This document shows positions 9,000 through 18,432 of a stretch of DNA of 64,000 bases, piece by piece (positions within the stretch are counted from its first letter, which is position 1; each line of letters opens with the position of its first letter). The translations under genes were made by a program, and so were the position numbers. The notes below the pieces were generated by a model. It worked only from the letters and a program-made list of their open reading frames with translations, was not told where the DNA came from and did no database searches. This DNA is from Desulforhopalus sp. IMCC35007 (GTDB taxonomy: Bacteria > Desulfobacterota > Desulfobulbia > Desulfobulbales > Desulfocapsaceae), in contig NZ_SWCN01000004.1 of NCBI RefSeq assembly GCF_005116575.1, forward strand, positions 62,001 through 126,000. The letters are read 5' to 3'.

Positions 9000-9617
9000 T
9001 TATCCTCTGACGTGTCGTGTCACAGGATAGATGATTTTTTCTTTTATCAAAACTGATACAATTTCGGCGAGGGGCATTCCCACAACATTGGAATATGAGC
9101 CGGTAATATTTTTTACCAGCACCCCGCCTATCCCCTGAATGCCATAAGCACCGGCCTTATCCATGGGCTCCCCCGTGAGAACATAGGCCTCTGCTGTCTC
9201 TTTTGAAAAATCTGTAAATTCCACTTTGGTGACGATTGTTTCGGCCCTGACGATGTTCTTTTGCAAGTGACACAGACAATAACTGCTTCTCACCAGGTGG
9301 GTTCGCCCGGAAAGCTCCATGAGCAGGTTGACTGCATGCTCTTTAGAAGTCGGTTTCCCCAGAATTTCCTGCCCTAGACAAACAATGGTATCTCCGCTTA
9401 TAATCCATTTTTCTGGGAACCGTCGGCTTATGGCCCCAGCTTTTTCCATTGCCATTCTGAGCACGAATTCTTCGGCTGGTTCACCAGGCCTGGGCTGCTC
9501 TTCGATGGATGCTACAGCTATGGTGAAATCCAGACCGAGCTTTTCTAGAAATTCTTTTCTTCTCGGAGAACCGGAGGCTAAAACGATTGATTCACTATTT
9601 TTATACATTAAATTCAA
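9000..9617 (-). CDS. maf: Maf-family nucleotide pyrophosphatase
   Basis: Maf proteins hydrolyse non-canonical or modified nucleoside triphosphates to monophosphates, and were first described as septum-formation inhibitors. The 205-residue length is typical. The N-terminal signature LASGSPRRKEFLEKLGL and the central ISGDTIVCLGQEILGKP carry the conserved Ser-Arg-Arg and Asp residues. The C-terminal EPMDKAGAYGIQG is also diagnostic. The YhdE-like dTTP/UTP subtype is likely because of the DKAGAYGIQG motif, but that is inference. The start at 9617 is one of two nearby ATGs; the one at 9608 would remove three residues. It follows the fabL-like gene with a terminator between them. Confidence 0.93.
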   Translation of the reverse strand: MNLMYKNSESIVLASGSPRRKEFLEKLGLDFTIAVASIEEQPRPGEPAEEFVLRMAMEKAGAISRRFPEKWIISGDTIVCLGQEILGKPTSKEHAVNLLMELSGRTHLVRSSYCLCHLQKNIVRAETIVTKVEFTDFSKETAEAYVLTGEPMDKAGAYGIQGIGGVLVKNITGSYSNVVGMPLAEIVSVLIKEKIIYPVTRHVRG

Positions 9618-9689
9618 CTCTGTTTAAAAAGTCATCACTGAACAAAAAACAATTTATTACAGGATATTACATACGAGGCAAGAACAACA

Positions 9690-9735
9690 TACAAAAGAGA
9701 AAGGCAGTAACATCGTGCTTCCCAATGTCACCGCC
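9690..9735 (-). terminator. Intrinsic terminator after fabL-like gene
   Basis: On the minus strand, arms at 9735-9725 and 9713-9703 form an 11-pair stem with two G-U pairs and an 11-base loop, followed by TTTCTCTTTTG. It lies about 100 bases downstream of the reductase stop and separates that gene from maf. Confidence 0.75.
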
Positions 9736-9836
9736 TCTCAATTTTATCCAATGATTACAAGATCTTTAGCTCACAACCCTTGCACAATATCACCCGTATG
9801 CTGACTCCAGGCCCACAATATCACCACAACTGCCGT

Positions 9837-10589
9837 CTAACCTCTAATGGCATAGCCTCCGTCAACGGTAATGACCTGGCCCTGAATCATGGTTGACAGC
9901 TCACTGCAGAGAAAAAGAGCGATATCCGCGACATCATCAGGGGTCGTCAGACGCCCTAAAGGGGTGCGCTCCATAGCTGCATTTAAAATCTGATCACGAT
10001 TGGGAAAGTGCTTCAGAGCGTCCGTATCCACAGCCCCTGCACTTATGGTATTGACGTTAATATTTTTTGGTCCAAGCTCCACTGCAAGATGGCGTACCAG
10101 AGATTCCAGCGCCGCCTTGGATGCACCCACGGTAGTATAATTTTCAATGGCCCGCACAGATCCAAGACTTGAAACCGCCATAATCCGGCTTCCGCTTTTC
10201 ATAAGTGGCAGGCCACCTTGAACAAGTTTTAAAAGAGCCCTGGCATTTATATCCATCGCCCAGTCCCAATGACGCTCGGTCAGTTCCAATGCAGGCTTGA
10301 GGACTCCTGAAGCGGCATTACTGACAAGTATATCGAGATGGCCGTATTCCTCACTGATAACATTAAACATATTCTGAACATCATCCCCATTGGCAACATT
10401 GGCCTTTATGAGGAGGCATTTACGACCATATTTTTCAACAGCCTCAGCTGTTTCTTCTGCATCACGTCTATGTCGAACATAATTCACAACCACATCAGCG
10501 CCCTGACTGGCCAGACGAATAGCAATCGCCCGGCCGATTCCACGAGATCCTCCGGTTATCAGTGCAACTTTATCCTGCAAATCAAACAT
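9837..10589 (-). CDS. fabL: Enoyl-ACP reductase III (FabL-like short-chain dehydrogenase)
   Basis: This NADPH-dependent enzyme is predicted to perform the last reduction of each fatty-acid elongation cycle. The 250-residue protein has the Rossmann motif TGGSRGIGRA. It has the FabL/FabI-type active site in which the catalytic Tyr and Lys are six residues apart (NYTTVGASK), instead of the YxxxK of ordinary short-chain reductases. AVDTDALKHFPNRDQ and the MIQGQVITVDGG end closely match Bacillus FabL as I recall it. The frame stays open to 10667, but the ATG at 10589 follows AGGATATTTAGT and starts directly at FDLQDKVALITGG, so I choose it. A terminator lies downstream. A 3-oxoacyl-ACP reductase is a less likely alternative. 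Confidence 0.85.
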   Translation of the reverse strand: MFDLQDKVALITGGSRGIGRAIAIRLASQGADVVVNYVRHRRDAEETAEAVEKYGRKCLLIKANVANGDDVQNMFNVISEEYGHLDILVSNAASGVLKPALELTERHWDWAMDINARALLKLVQGGLPLMKSGSRIMAVSSLGSVRAIENYTTVGASKAALESLVRHLAVELGPKNINVNTISAGAVDTDALKHFPNRDQILNAAMERTPLGRLTTPDDVADIALFLCSELSTMIQGQVITVDGGYAIRG

Positions 10590-10670
10590 ACTAAATATCC
10601 TATTAAAAATTAAATTGGTAACGCTCACGACTAAAAAGTATGGCATAAATACAATTACGAGCCACACAAG

Positions 10671-11594
10671 TCAACTCCCGAGTTTTATACCAATTCGTTT
10701 ACCCATCCCCCAGAGGAACCTGAATGGATTAAACCGGATGGGGTTTAACAGCTCCGGCGCCATAAAGCCAGAGCCATAAAATTCAAACGGTTTTGCAAAG
10801 GGATAATGGATGGTAGAGGCGTCCGCTGCCTGCAACCCTTTTTTTTGTGCGGCCATATAGAGTGGGCTCTTTTGAGCTTCTACCTGCAGCAGTTGCAAAA
10901 GGGCTGTATCCAAAGCCACAGGGGAGGCGCTGCCACCAATGCAGTTTACCAGAAGTGGCTTTCCATCAAGGGGGCCCGATTCGGACATGACCTCAATTCC
11001 ATCTATAAAATGAAACTGCGGTGGCAACACTTCAATCAGATCGAGGATGATGTCAGAAAATTGCTGATGACTGTTATCGCAGGTCATGTGGAGCATCGCC
11101 TTATTAACACCTTTAACAACACCAAAGATATTTTTGACAGCAAGGGTAACATACATCTGATTATGTGCCTTGATTCTTGGCAGACCTATAAAATAGTCAC
11201 ACTCAACAGCTTCTCCAGCAAGAGTAATGACCCGGCCACTCTTGAGTCGTCGTTTCACTGGTGTAGAAAATTCTATACACTCAACATTCAGTCCTTGTAA
11301 GGCAGTGATGATTCCTCTGGTATGACAGACACTTTTAGCTGCGCCAAAAGCAGGTGAATCCCCAAGCTTAACCCTGGCACCCTGCCCTTTCAACCAAAGC
11401 GCCACTCCGGCAATAAACTCGGGGTGGCTGCAAGACAGCGCAGAACCACGCCCACTTATCAGATTGGGCTTGAGCAGAATAGTCGCCCCACGGAGAGAGT
11501 GGAATGATCCAGACTCCCTCGCCATTCGATCGACAATATTTGCAATTTTCTCCCGCTCATACTTTACACAGGGAGAGAGAAAGACATTTTCCAT
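10671..11594 (-). CDS. DUF362-domain protein
   Basis: The protein contains a DUF362 domain, whose biochemical role is poorly defined; members are often annotated as iron-sulfur or ferredoxin-linked. Supporting segments are LLKPNLISG, VKLGDSPAFG, FIGLPRIKAH and LAVKNIFGVVKG, spaced as in that family. Unlike many members it has no added 4Fe-4S CxxCxxCxxxC ferredoxin module. Its cysteines are scattered. The length is 307 residues from the ATG at 11594, which follows GAAGG. The frame could start at a TTG at 11621. It lies 81 bases upstream of the fabL-like gene on the same strand and may be cotranscribed. No function is proposed. Confidence 0.8.
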   Translation of the reverse strand: MENVFLSPCVKYEREKIANIVDRMARESGSFHSLRGATILLKPNLISGRGSALSCSHPEFIAGVALWLKGQGARVKLGDSPAFGAAKSVCHTRGIITALQGLNVECIEFSTPVKRRLKSGRVITLAGEAVECDYFIGLPRIKAHNQMYVTLAVKNIFGVVKGVNKAMLHMTCDNSHQQFSDIILDLIEVLPPQFHFIDGIEVMSESGPLDGKPLLVNCIGGSASPVALDTALLQLLQVEAQKSPLYMAAQKKGLQAADASTIHYPFAKPFEFYGSGFMAPELLNPIRFNPFRFLWGMGKRIGIKLGS

Positions 11595-11650
11595 GTTCAG
11601 CAGCCTTCGATATTTTTTCAAGCAGATTTGGGAACCGATACAGGACTATA

Positions 11651-11689
11651 AAAAGAAAAACCGGACCCCACAAGGAGGTCCGGTTTTTC
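11651..11689 (-). terminator. Strong intrinsic terminator, 13-bp perfect stem
   Basis: The arms 11655-11667 and 11677-11689 are perfectly complementary over 13 bases with a 9-base loop. On the minus strand they are followed by a U-rich tail (TTTTTCTTTTTAT). It lies 233 bases after the serA stop and before the DUF362 gene, so it separates the two transcription units. Confidence 0.85.
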
Positions 11690-11921
11690 CAGGAGAAAAG
11701 AGAGAAGAGATAAAGCATAATTTAAGATGCATGTTGTGTGCCAGCCACAACATCAAACTTATAGTTTAATATTATCGGCACCTTAGGCAAGTGGCAAGAC
11801 AAACACCAACGACCTAAGGGTACAATATTTTATACTTCTCTTCTTAATTCTTTGCACATTAGCCCACTACTCCACAATAACAATCAGATACGAGACTAAT
11901 TTTTTCAACTCTTCCTCAGTT

Positions 11922-13115
11922 CTACTTTTTATCCCGTGCAAACCTGATGACCCGGGTTCTAATAACGTCCTTATTTTCCTTTATTTTTTGAACGATAACT
12001 TCAGGAATATCAGTTTCGACATCTATAATATTATAACCCACAGTACCATTTGACTGATTGAGATAGCTTGCGATGTTTACATTGTTGTCACCGAATATGT
12101 TTGAAACAAAGGCGATCATTCCCGGCACATCTCTATTAATGACGATAAGCCTGCAAACCGTTTTATCACTGGGCGTTGACTCAATATTGGGAAAGTTGAC
12201 ACTGTGCACCACATTCCCGTATTTGAGATAATTAGAGATCTCTTTGACGGCCATTGTTGAACAGTTTTCCTCCGACTCAGAGGTTGAGGCCCCAAGATGT
12301 GGGGTTGCCAGCACTTTTTCATGCCGGACCAGAGCTGGAGTCGGGAAGTCACAGAGATACGCTTCCAAATACCCTTCATCCAAAGCCTTTATCACAGCCG
12401 CCTCATCAACAATGGGCTCCCTCGAATAGTTGACAAGAACAGCACCTTTTTTCATACGAGCAATGAATTCTTCATTGACGAGACCTCTTGTTCTCTCAAT
12501 AAGTGGCAGGTGCAGGCTCACAACGTCAGCATCACCTACTGCATCATCAAGACTTCTGCAGACCCGGACTTCTGGTGAAAGCTGATGAATGTTAGAGAGT
12601 GCAGGCGCCGGATCAAAACCATTGACCTTCATAAGTCTATAAATTCCACCGTTGGCAAGCCGTACACCAATCTGTCCCAAACCTACCACTGCAAGGGTTT
12701 TCCCGGCAATCTCCTCTCCTTTAAAGGCGGCCTTCCTTGCCTCAACTTCAGCACTGACCTTCGCGGGGTCCATGGCGGCCAGATCCTTACAAAACTCTAT
12801 GCCTTTATAGATATTTCTCTTCCATACACCGAGCATTGGAAAAACCAGGTCAACAACGGCATTGGCATTGGCACCCGGGGTGTTAAGGACACAGATTCCA
12901 CATTCCGTAGCACGAGCAACGTTAATATTGTTGGTACCGGCACCCGCCCTGGCAACAGCAAGAAGTGACTTATAATCATCAACATTCAGGGTTGAACTGC
13001 GAAGGATAATACCATCAGGATCTTTCTCATCTGCGGATACCGTAAATCTATTAGAAAAAAGTTTAAGCCCCTCTTTTGCAATATTATTTATCTTCTTAAT
13101 TTTATACGACTGCAT
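11922..13115 (-). CDS. serA: D-3-phosphoglycerate dehydrogenase, short ACT-domain type
   Basis: This NAD-dependent enzyme oxidises 3-phosphoglycerate to 3-phosphohydroxypyruvate, the first committed step of serine synthesis. The 397-residue protein has the D-2-hydroxyacid dehydrogenase fold: AGAGTNNINV near residue 60, NAD-binding VVGLGQIGVRLA in the middle, then the catalytic Arg, Glu and His of the family. The His lies in TPHLGASTSESEEN. A C-terminal ACT domain (about 325-397: VINRDVPGMIAFVSNIFGDNNVNIA) is the likely site of serine feedback. The usual interdomain ASB insertion of long SerA is absent. The ATG at 13115 has a strong AAGGAGA site. It is followed by a strong terminator at 11651. 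No serB or serC is nearby. Confidence 0.93.
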   Translation of the reverse strand: MQSYKIKKINNIAKEGLKLFSNRFTVSADEKDPDGIILRSSTLNVDDYKSLLAVARAGAGTNNINVARATECGICVLNTPGANANAVVDLVFPMLGVWKRNIYKGIEFCKDLAAMDPAKVSAEVEARKAAFKGEEIAGKTLAVVGLGQIGVRLANGGIYRLMKVNGFDPAPALSNIHQLSPEVRVCRSLDDAVGDADVVSLHLPLIERTRGLVNEEFIARMKKGAVLVNYSREPIVDEAAVIKALDEGYLEAYLCDFPTPALVRHEKVLATPHLGASTSESEENCSTMAVKEISNYLKYGNVVHSVNFPNIESTPSDKTVCRLIVINRDVPGMIAFVSNIFGDNNVNIASYLNQSNGTVGYNIIDVETDIPEVIVQKIKENKDVIRTRVIRFARDKK

Positions 13116-13240
13116 GAAGTTCTCCTTATTGCATTTTCAATTAATTTGCGTTTTGCATACAGCAATATTCAAGCAACAGCCCCATACTATATACGGACAA
13201 TTCAAGAGTTCAACAATTTTGTAATTATTCTTTTTTTCCA

Positions 13241-14947
13241 TCACAATACCAAAACTTTAGCATATGAATGCAGATTCCTCTCCCGCTCGGTCAGAAAACA
13301 GAGGACCTCTCCATCTGCACCTGCAAAGAGGTTCATTTCTGTGAGGTGTTTTTTCTGAATTCGTAAAAAAAAGGTCTTCCGAAAAAATCCATTGCGCGTT
13401 TTTCGGCTAAATAGTCCCTCAACCTCTTCCGGCAGGATCGCAATCAAACGGTCTTTGGTCTCCTGGGGTTGTTCCTCATTCTCACCCGGCAGCAGCCATT
13501 GGGGCAGAAATCGATTGTTACAGCGAAGCCAGTCAACCCGGAGTAGATCCATTAACACCTCAGAGTCATGACGGCCCTGAAACATTGTGATGAGATTTTT
13601 ACACATCAATTCGTGGGTTGGGGCATGGGAGAAAAAGAGATTTTTCTGACAAAGGGCCAGCAAGCTTTGAAAAAACGTAAAAATATTTTCCTCATGTCTG
13701 CGGAAATAGCCCCAGACAAGGACAAAATACCGATTATTCATGTACTTTTCTACACATTCAGAAAACCAGTACAAATCCTGAACGGTTTCATGGTCCATCC
13801 AGCGACTGGCCAGAACAGAATAGGGAGGAACCAGGCTGTGTTTGTAGCCGTACTCCTGTGCATTATAACAAAGAGGTGTCTCCGGGAGAATCTTCAAGAG
13901 TCCCATCTGGATGTAATCTGCTCCCATGAAAAACACCTCAGAAAAAGAGGTGGCAAAAGAATCTTTCGTTTCGTAGGGTAAGCCCAAAATAAGATCAACA
14001 TGGAGATGGATGGTCCCAAGACCTGCAAGTCTTTGAATCGCAGTGTGTACCACCTCAGTTTCGACGGGTCGGTTTACCGCCTTCAACGTCTCTTTATGGG
14101 TGGACTGGATCCCAATCTCAAACTGAAATCGACCGGAACCGACCCGCTCAAGAAAGGTATACATCTCCTCAGTAAAGCGATCAGGAGCCATTTCAAAATG
14201 AAAGAGGGTCTCCCCACCCTCTTCTAATAAAAACTCCCACAGGCTTAAAGCCCGCTTTGGAATATCATTAAAGGTTCGATCTATAAAACGTACGACCTTA
14301 GGACTATGACTGAGAATATCGCGCAGCTCCTCTTTAACCACATCAAGAGGCTTATGATAAACACCCCGTTCCACAGACGACAGGCAATAGGTACAGCCAA
14401 AAATACAACCCCTCGAACTTTCATAATAAATATGTCTGTTGGCCAGGTGCAGATCAAAGTCAGTATGACGATAGGGATAATCATAGCTGCGCGAGGGCAT
14501 TTTAAAAAAATCTGCTTTATAACATGGCTGAAGAGTACCATTTTCCAGGTCTCGATAAAACTGCTGGTCTATTGCTTCAATTGCCCCAAACACAGCACTG
14601 TGATTGACCTCATCCAGAAGCCCGTGTAAAACGAAGGCCTGGGGACCACCGATGACAACTTTGCAGCCAGGAAGACAGACAGCCATATCTCGGGTCAGTT
14701 TTTCCACAAGTTCACTATTCCAGATTGCTGCTGAAAAAAACACACAGGTCGGATTTCCCGCCGTGATACGCAGTAACAATTCAAAATAATTATCGTTGAT
14801 GGTAAACTGTAGAATCTCACTCGTCCAATTCGGGCAATGTTTTTCCAGTTCATTTCGCAGGTAGAACAGGGCGAGGCAGGAGTGGGTGTAGCGCCCATTT
14901 AAACCGACAAGCTTTGCGGTGTTGATCATATTCTTTGCTTGACTCAT
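13241..14947 (-). CDS. B12-binding-domain radical SAM protein (DUF4080 type)
   Basis: The 568-residue protein has an N-terminal cobalamin-binding-like Rossmann domain (about 10-140; GLNGRYTHSCLALFYLRNEL, VVIGGPQAF). A radical SAM TIM-barrel core follows, with the cluster motif CIFGCTYC (CxxxCxxC) near residue 185. Further barrel signatures are RFIDRTFN, FHFEMAPD and DLILGLPYET. The C-terminal 200 residues match the DUF4080 region seen in such proteins. Members are thought to be radical SAM methylases or oxidoreductases of unknown substrate. The classical His of base-off B12 binding is not evident. An internal ATG six codons in is a possible start; neither has a strong ribosome-binding site. 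It lies upstream of serA on the same strand, and no functional link is evident. Confidence 0.85.
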   Translation of the reverse strand: MSQAKNMINTAKLVGLNGRYTHSCLALFYLRNELEKHCPNWTSEILQFTINDNYFELLLRITAGNPTCVFFSAAIWNSELVEKLTRDMAVCLPGCKVVIGGPQAFVLHGLLDEVNHSAVFGAIEAIDQQFYRDLENGTLQPCYKADFFKMPSRSYDYPYRHTDFDLHLANRHIYYESSRGCIFGCTYCLSSVERGVYHKPLDVVKEELRDILSHSPKVVRFIDRTFNDIPKRALSLWEFLLEEGGETLFHFEMAPDRFTEEMYTFLERVGSGRFQFEIGIQSTHKETLKAVNRPVETEVVHTAIQRLAGLGTIHLHVDLILGLPYETKDSFATSFSEVFFMGADYIQMGLLKILPETPLCYNAQEYGYKHSLVPPYSVLASRWMDHETVQDLYWFSECVEKYMNNRYFVLVWGYFRRHEENIFTFFQSLLALCQKNLFFSHAPTHELMCKNLITMFQGRHDSEVLMDLLRVDWLRCNNRFLPQWLLPGENEEQPQETKDRLIAILPEEVEGLFSRKTRNGFFRKTFFLRIQKKHLTEMNLFAGADGEVLCFLTERERNLHSYAKVLVL

Positions 14948-15119
14948 TGTTTATTTTTCACTGATATTTTTTTTACAGCACGATCGCCTGTTCGAGATTA
15001 TCCTACAGACAGAGACATGACAAGCTGGGTTGTCCTTTCTCGATCACGAGTACAATTACTCTGTAATATCTTCCGCAATAGGCAGTATCAACACATTCAT
15101 CTTATCCGGAACATATCAA

Positions 15120-18100
15120 ATGCCTTATATTTTACATTTTTTTTTACTTCTAAGCGCAACCCTTCTTTGTTGTAGCTGGAGCAAAAACGTCTATGCAGAC
15201 AACGTGGCCAATTTTCAGTACAACCTTGCGCTGAGCTTTTCTCTGGAAAACAACCGACTGACGGGCACCGCTAAAATAGAGATTCCCCCAAAGTATCCCC
15301 TTACCGTTTCTCTTGCCCGCCTTGCCATTACTGGGGCACTTATCCAGTCCCCCAATGAAACAGAAAAAGAAATCAAACCGTTAGATGATCTGCTGCATTT
15401 TGACCCAAGCGATCAACACAGAACCCTTTACATCTCCTATCAAAGAGATGTGAAAAACGAACCAGGCAATCTCGTAAGTCCGGAAGGCATCTCTCTTACC
15501 GACAGCTGGTACCCAGAACCCTCTGTACCATATATTTACACAGTTTCCGCACGTCTGCCCCGTGATTTTTCAGCAATCAGCCAATCTGATCATTTTCCCC
15601 TTACAAAAAAAGAAAATATAACCACTGCCCACTCAGTGGCACCGACCAGCAGTATCTCATTTACTGCCGGCCCCTATGTCGTTGATAAACTCAGAGTTCG
15701 TGATAACCTCTACGTCTATTCCATGTTTTTTAGAGAGGACCAGGAACTCGCGATGGGATATCTTGAAGCGGCTGCAGCATACATCAAGAGGTATGAAAAC
15801 GACATCGCCCCCTTCCCTTATAATCATTATGTTATTGTCGCAAATCGTCTCCCGACCGGTTACGGAATGGGCTCGTATACCCTCCTTGGCCAGATGGTCC
15901 TGCGTCTTCCCTTTATAAAAAGCACCTCACTGGGCCACGAAATCGTCCACAGTTGGTTCGGTAATGCCGTGGAGGTGGATTATCAGAATGGTAACTGGTG
16001 TGAGGGACTTACAGCCTTTCTTGCCGATCACAGCTATCGGGCAGCCAGTGGTCAGGGTAGAGAGGACAGAAAAGAGAGCTTAACAAAATACCAAAGCTAT
16101 GTTCATGCCGGAGCAACACATCCATTTGCCCTCAAAGACTTCAAATCCGCCAGCCACAACCAGCCCATGGCCGATTATAAGAGAACTGTCGGTTATAATG
16201 GTGGAGCGTTTTTTTTCCACGAGCTGCGCGAATACCTTGGAGAATTAACCTTTAATGAGGGGGTACGTGAATTTTATATTACAAACAAAGATACAGCGGC
16301 CACCTGGAAAGACCTGCAGCTCAGCTTTGAGAAAGTTTCCGGGAAAAATCTTGAATCATTTTTCGTAAGTAAACTGAATATGGTAGAGGCACCTGAGATC
16401 TGGGCCGAGGATATACAGATTGATTCACGTAATGGAATTCATCTCAACTTTACCCTCAGGCAGCAGGCCAAGGAACCGCTCCCCCTCCTAATTCCTGTTC
16501 ACATAAAGACTATGTCTGGGATTCACAAGATTGTGCAAACACTCACAACTTCATCCCGGCAGGTCTCCATTGCCTTAGCAGATCTACCACTGGCACTTAC
16601 TCTTGATCCTGAATATACCCTCCTGCGAAAACTCTCCAGTAAAGAATGGACTCCGGTCTGGTCCACCTTTTTAGGGGCAGAGAAAAAACTTATCATCGTT
16701 GAGAGTGAGGCTGCCAAAGTAAAATATCAGCCCTTCCTTGACGCCCTTCGCCCTTATCCTGCCAAGATTGTCAGAGCAGATGAGATAACAAACCAGCAAC
16801 TGAGCGAAAGCAGCCTGCTTTTTCTGGGTGCCAACCAACACCCCTGCCGATCACTTTTTGGCAAAATCAGTCACAAAGAAAACACTGTGACGGTTGATAT
16901 TAGAAAAAACCCACTCAACCCTGAGGCAGTCGCCGTGGTAATTTCAGATACCACCAACGACCTGGGTTCCTCCGTTGCCAGAAAGCTGCAGCATTATGGG
17001 AAATATTCTTACCTCGAATTCGAAAGCAACAAGCGCCCGGAAACAGTGATCAAAGAGAGTGTGAACGGTATTTCCTACCAGCTGGAGAATCTGCCGATGG
17101 GCGGTTCTACCAAAGAATTGTCATCCTTTACTTCAATTATAGAAGAACTGCTGACAAAACGTGTGATATATATTGGTGAAACACATAACTCCCTTGCCGA
17201 TCATCAACTCCAGCTCAGAGTGATAGAGGCGCTGTTCCACAAGGATCCAAATCTCGCCATAGGCATGGAAATGTTCCCCACCTCATCACAACAAAGCCTG
17301 GATGAGTATACGCAAGCGGGGTCTTTAATGGATGAAAAAACTTTTCTCAAAAAATCTGATTATTTCGAAGTCTGGCGTTATGACTATCGCCTTTTTAGAA
17401 ATATTATGAACTTTGCCAAGGCACATGGCCTCCCTGTCCGTGGTCTTAATCTCGATCGACAGATCGTCTCCGAGGTCTATAGCCTCGGTCATACAGACGG
17501 CTTGAGTGATGAGATTAAAGAGTCCCTGGTTGTTGACCGAAATCTTGACCTTCCTGGCTATCAGGAACGTTTATCTTCTGTACACGACGCTCACATTTCT
17601 GGAAATCACGGCAAAGGGACGTCCAGTGGTTTCATTCAGGCTCAGGCCTTATGGGATGAAACAATGGCTGCAAATATTGCTGAATTCCTTCAAGCCCATT
17701 CTGACTACAGGATGGTTGTTATCGCCGGAACACAGCATACCAGGAAGGACTCAGGAATTCCCCCGAGGGTGGCCGCCAGAATCGATGTGCAACAGGCCAG
17801 CCTTCTCAATATCTATGATGATTCGAATTCAAGGAACCTCCTTCAGACTTCGGATTATTTTTTCCTGGCAGAAAACATCAGCCTGCCCGAATCACCTAAG
17901 ATTGGCATCGTATTAAGTTCCACGGCAGATGATAGTCAGTATAAAGGCCTTGTCATTGACCAGATAAGCCCACACGGTAAGGCAAAAGCAGCAGGCCTGA
18001 AAGAGGCCGATATATTAATACGAATCAACGACAGTCCAGTGTATGACATGGCCGATCTTCGTATTGCAATGATTGACGCACAAGAAGGTGACATGGCAGA

Positions 18101-18191
18101 AGTAGAGGTTCTCCGCGGAAAATCGGAGAAAAAAAGCCATGTAATCAAGGTCGAACTGACCACTCCCGGTACAGGTACAAGTCCCCCCTGA
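15120..18191 (+). CDS. Secreted M1-like metallopeptidase - ChaN/Tiki - PDZ fusion protein
   Basis: The 1023-residue protein starts with a signal peptide (MPYILHFFLLLSATLLCC, probably cut near YADN). It has three modules. The first is an M1-like gluzincin peptidase with HEIVH at 273-277 and a downstream WCEGL Glu at about 295, one residue closer than the usual HEXXH-x18-E. The second is a ChaN/Tiki-superfamily domain at about 680-900 (YIGETHN, GMEMFP, YDYRLFRNIM, GTQHTR); ChaN homologues bind haem or act as metallohydrolases. The third is a C-terminal PDZ domain at about 930-1020. The open frame extends to 15030, but the ATG at 15120 begins the signal peptide. A periplasmic or outer-membrane-associated protease is likely. 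The substrate is unknown. Confidence 0.85.
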   Translation: MPYILHFFLLLSATLLCCSWSKNVYADNVANFQYNLALSFSLENNRLTGTAKIEIPPKYPLTVSLARLAITGALIQSPNETEKEIKPLDDLLHFDPSDQHRTLYISYQRDVKNEPGNLVSPEGISLTDSWYPEPSVPYIYTVSARLPRDFSAISQSDHFPLTKKENITTAHSVAPTSSISFTAGPYVVDKLRVRDNLYVYSMFFREDQELAMGYLEAAAAYIKRYENDIAPFPYNHYVIVANRLPTGYGMGSYTLLGQMVLRLPFIKSTSLGHEIVHSWFGNAVEVDYQNGNWCEGLTAFLADHSYRAASGQGREDRKESLTKYQSYVHAGATHPFALKDFKSASHNQPMADYKRTVGYNGGAFFFHELREYLGELTFNEGVREFYITNKDTAATWKDLQLSFEKVSGKNLESFFVSKLNMVEAPEIWAEDIQIDSRNGIHLNFTLRQQAKEPLPLLIPVHIKTMSGIHKIVQTLTTSSRQVSIALADLPLALTLDPEYTLLRKLSSKEWTPVWSTFLGAEKKLIIVESEAAKVKYQPFLDALRPYPAKIVRADEITNQQLSESSLLFLGANQHPCRSLFGKISHKENTVTVDIRKNPLNPEAVAVVISDTTNDLGSSVARKLQHYGKYSYLEFESNKRPETVIKESVNGISYQLENLPMGGSTKELSSFTSIIEELLTKRVIYIGETHNSLADHQLQLRVIEALFHKDPNLAIGMEMFPTSSQQSLDEYTQAGSLMDEKTFLKKSDYFEVWRYDYRLFRNIMNFAKAHGLPVRGLNLDRQIVSEVYSLGHTDGLSDEIKESLVVDRNLDLPGYQERLSSVHDAHISGNHGKGTSSGFIQAQALWDETMAANIAEFLQAHSDYRMVVIAGTQHTRKDSGIPPRVAARIDVQQASLLNIYDDSNSRNLLQTSDYFFLAENISLPESPKIGIVLSSTADDSQYKGLVIDQISPHGKAKAAGLKEADILIRINDSPVYDMADLRIAMIDAQEGDMAEVEVLRGKSEKKSHVIKVELTTPGTGTSPP

Positions 18192-18432
18192 TCAGGGTAT
18201 GTTACAGTTAGGCAGGGGACCATTGTAGCTGTAGCATTGACCATGCTAAAACATCAAATTCCTGAAATATCCCAACTCAGCCTTAAAACACATTTTCCGT
18301 CAACAGATCGTAGACAGAGAGAAAATTAGGGTTTATGATTGGCACAGACTGTATTTTTTGCCGTAAAAACGGTACACGACATACGTTTACTAAACTCTTT
18401 TTTTAATTTGCCCCTTTGCAAAAGGAGAATCA

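Noticed and set aside
10590-10667. 26-residue N-terminal extension of the FabL-like gene
   Set aside because: The ATG at 10589 has a ribosome site and starts the conserved domain; the extension has no family counterpart.
15030-15119. Upstream extension of the peptidase-ChaN-PDZ gene
   Set aside because: The extra 30 residues precede a good signal peptide that starts at 15120.
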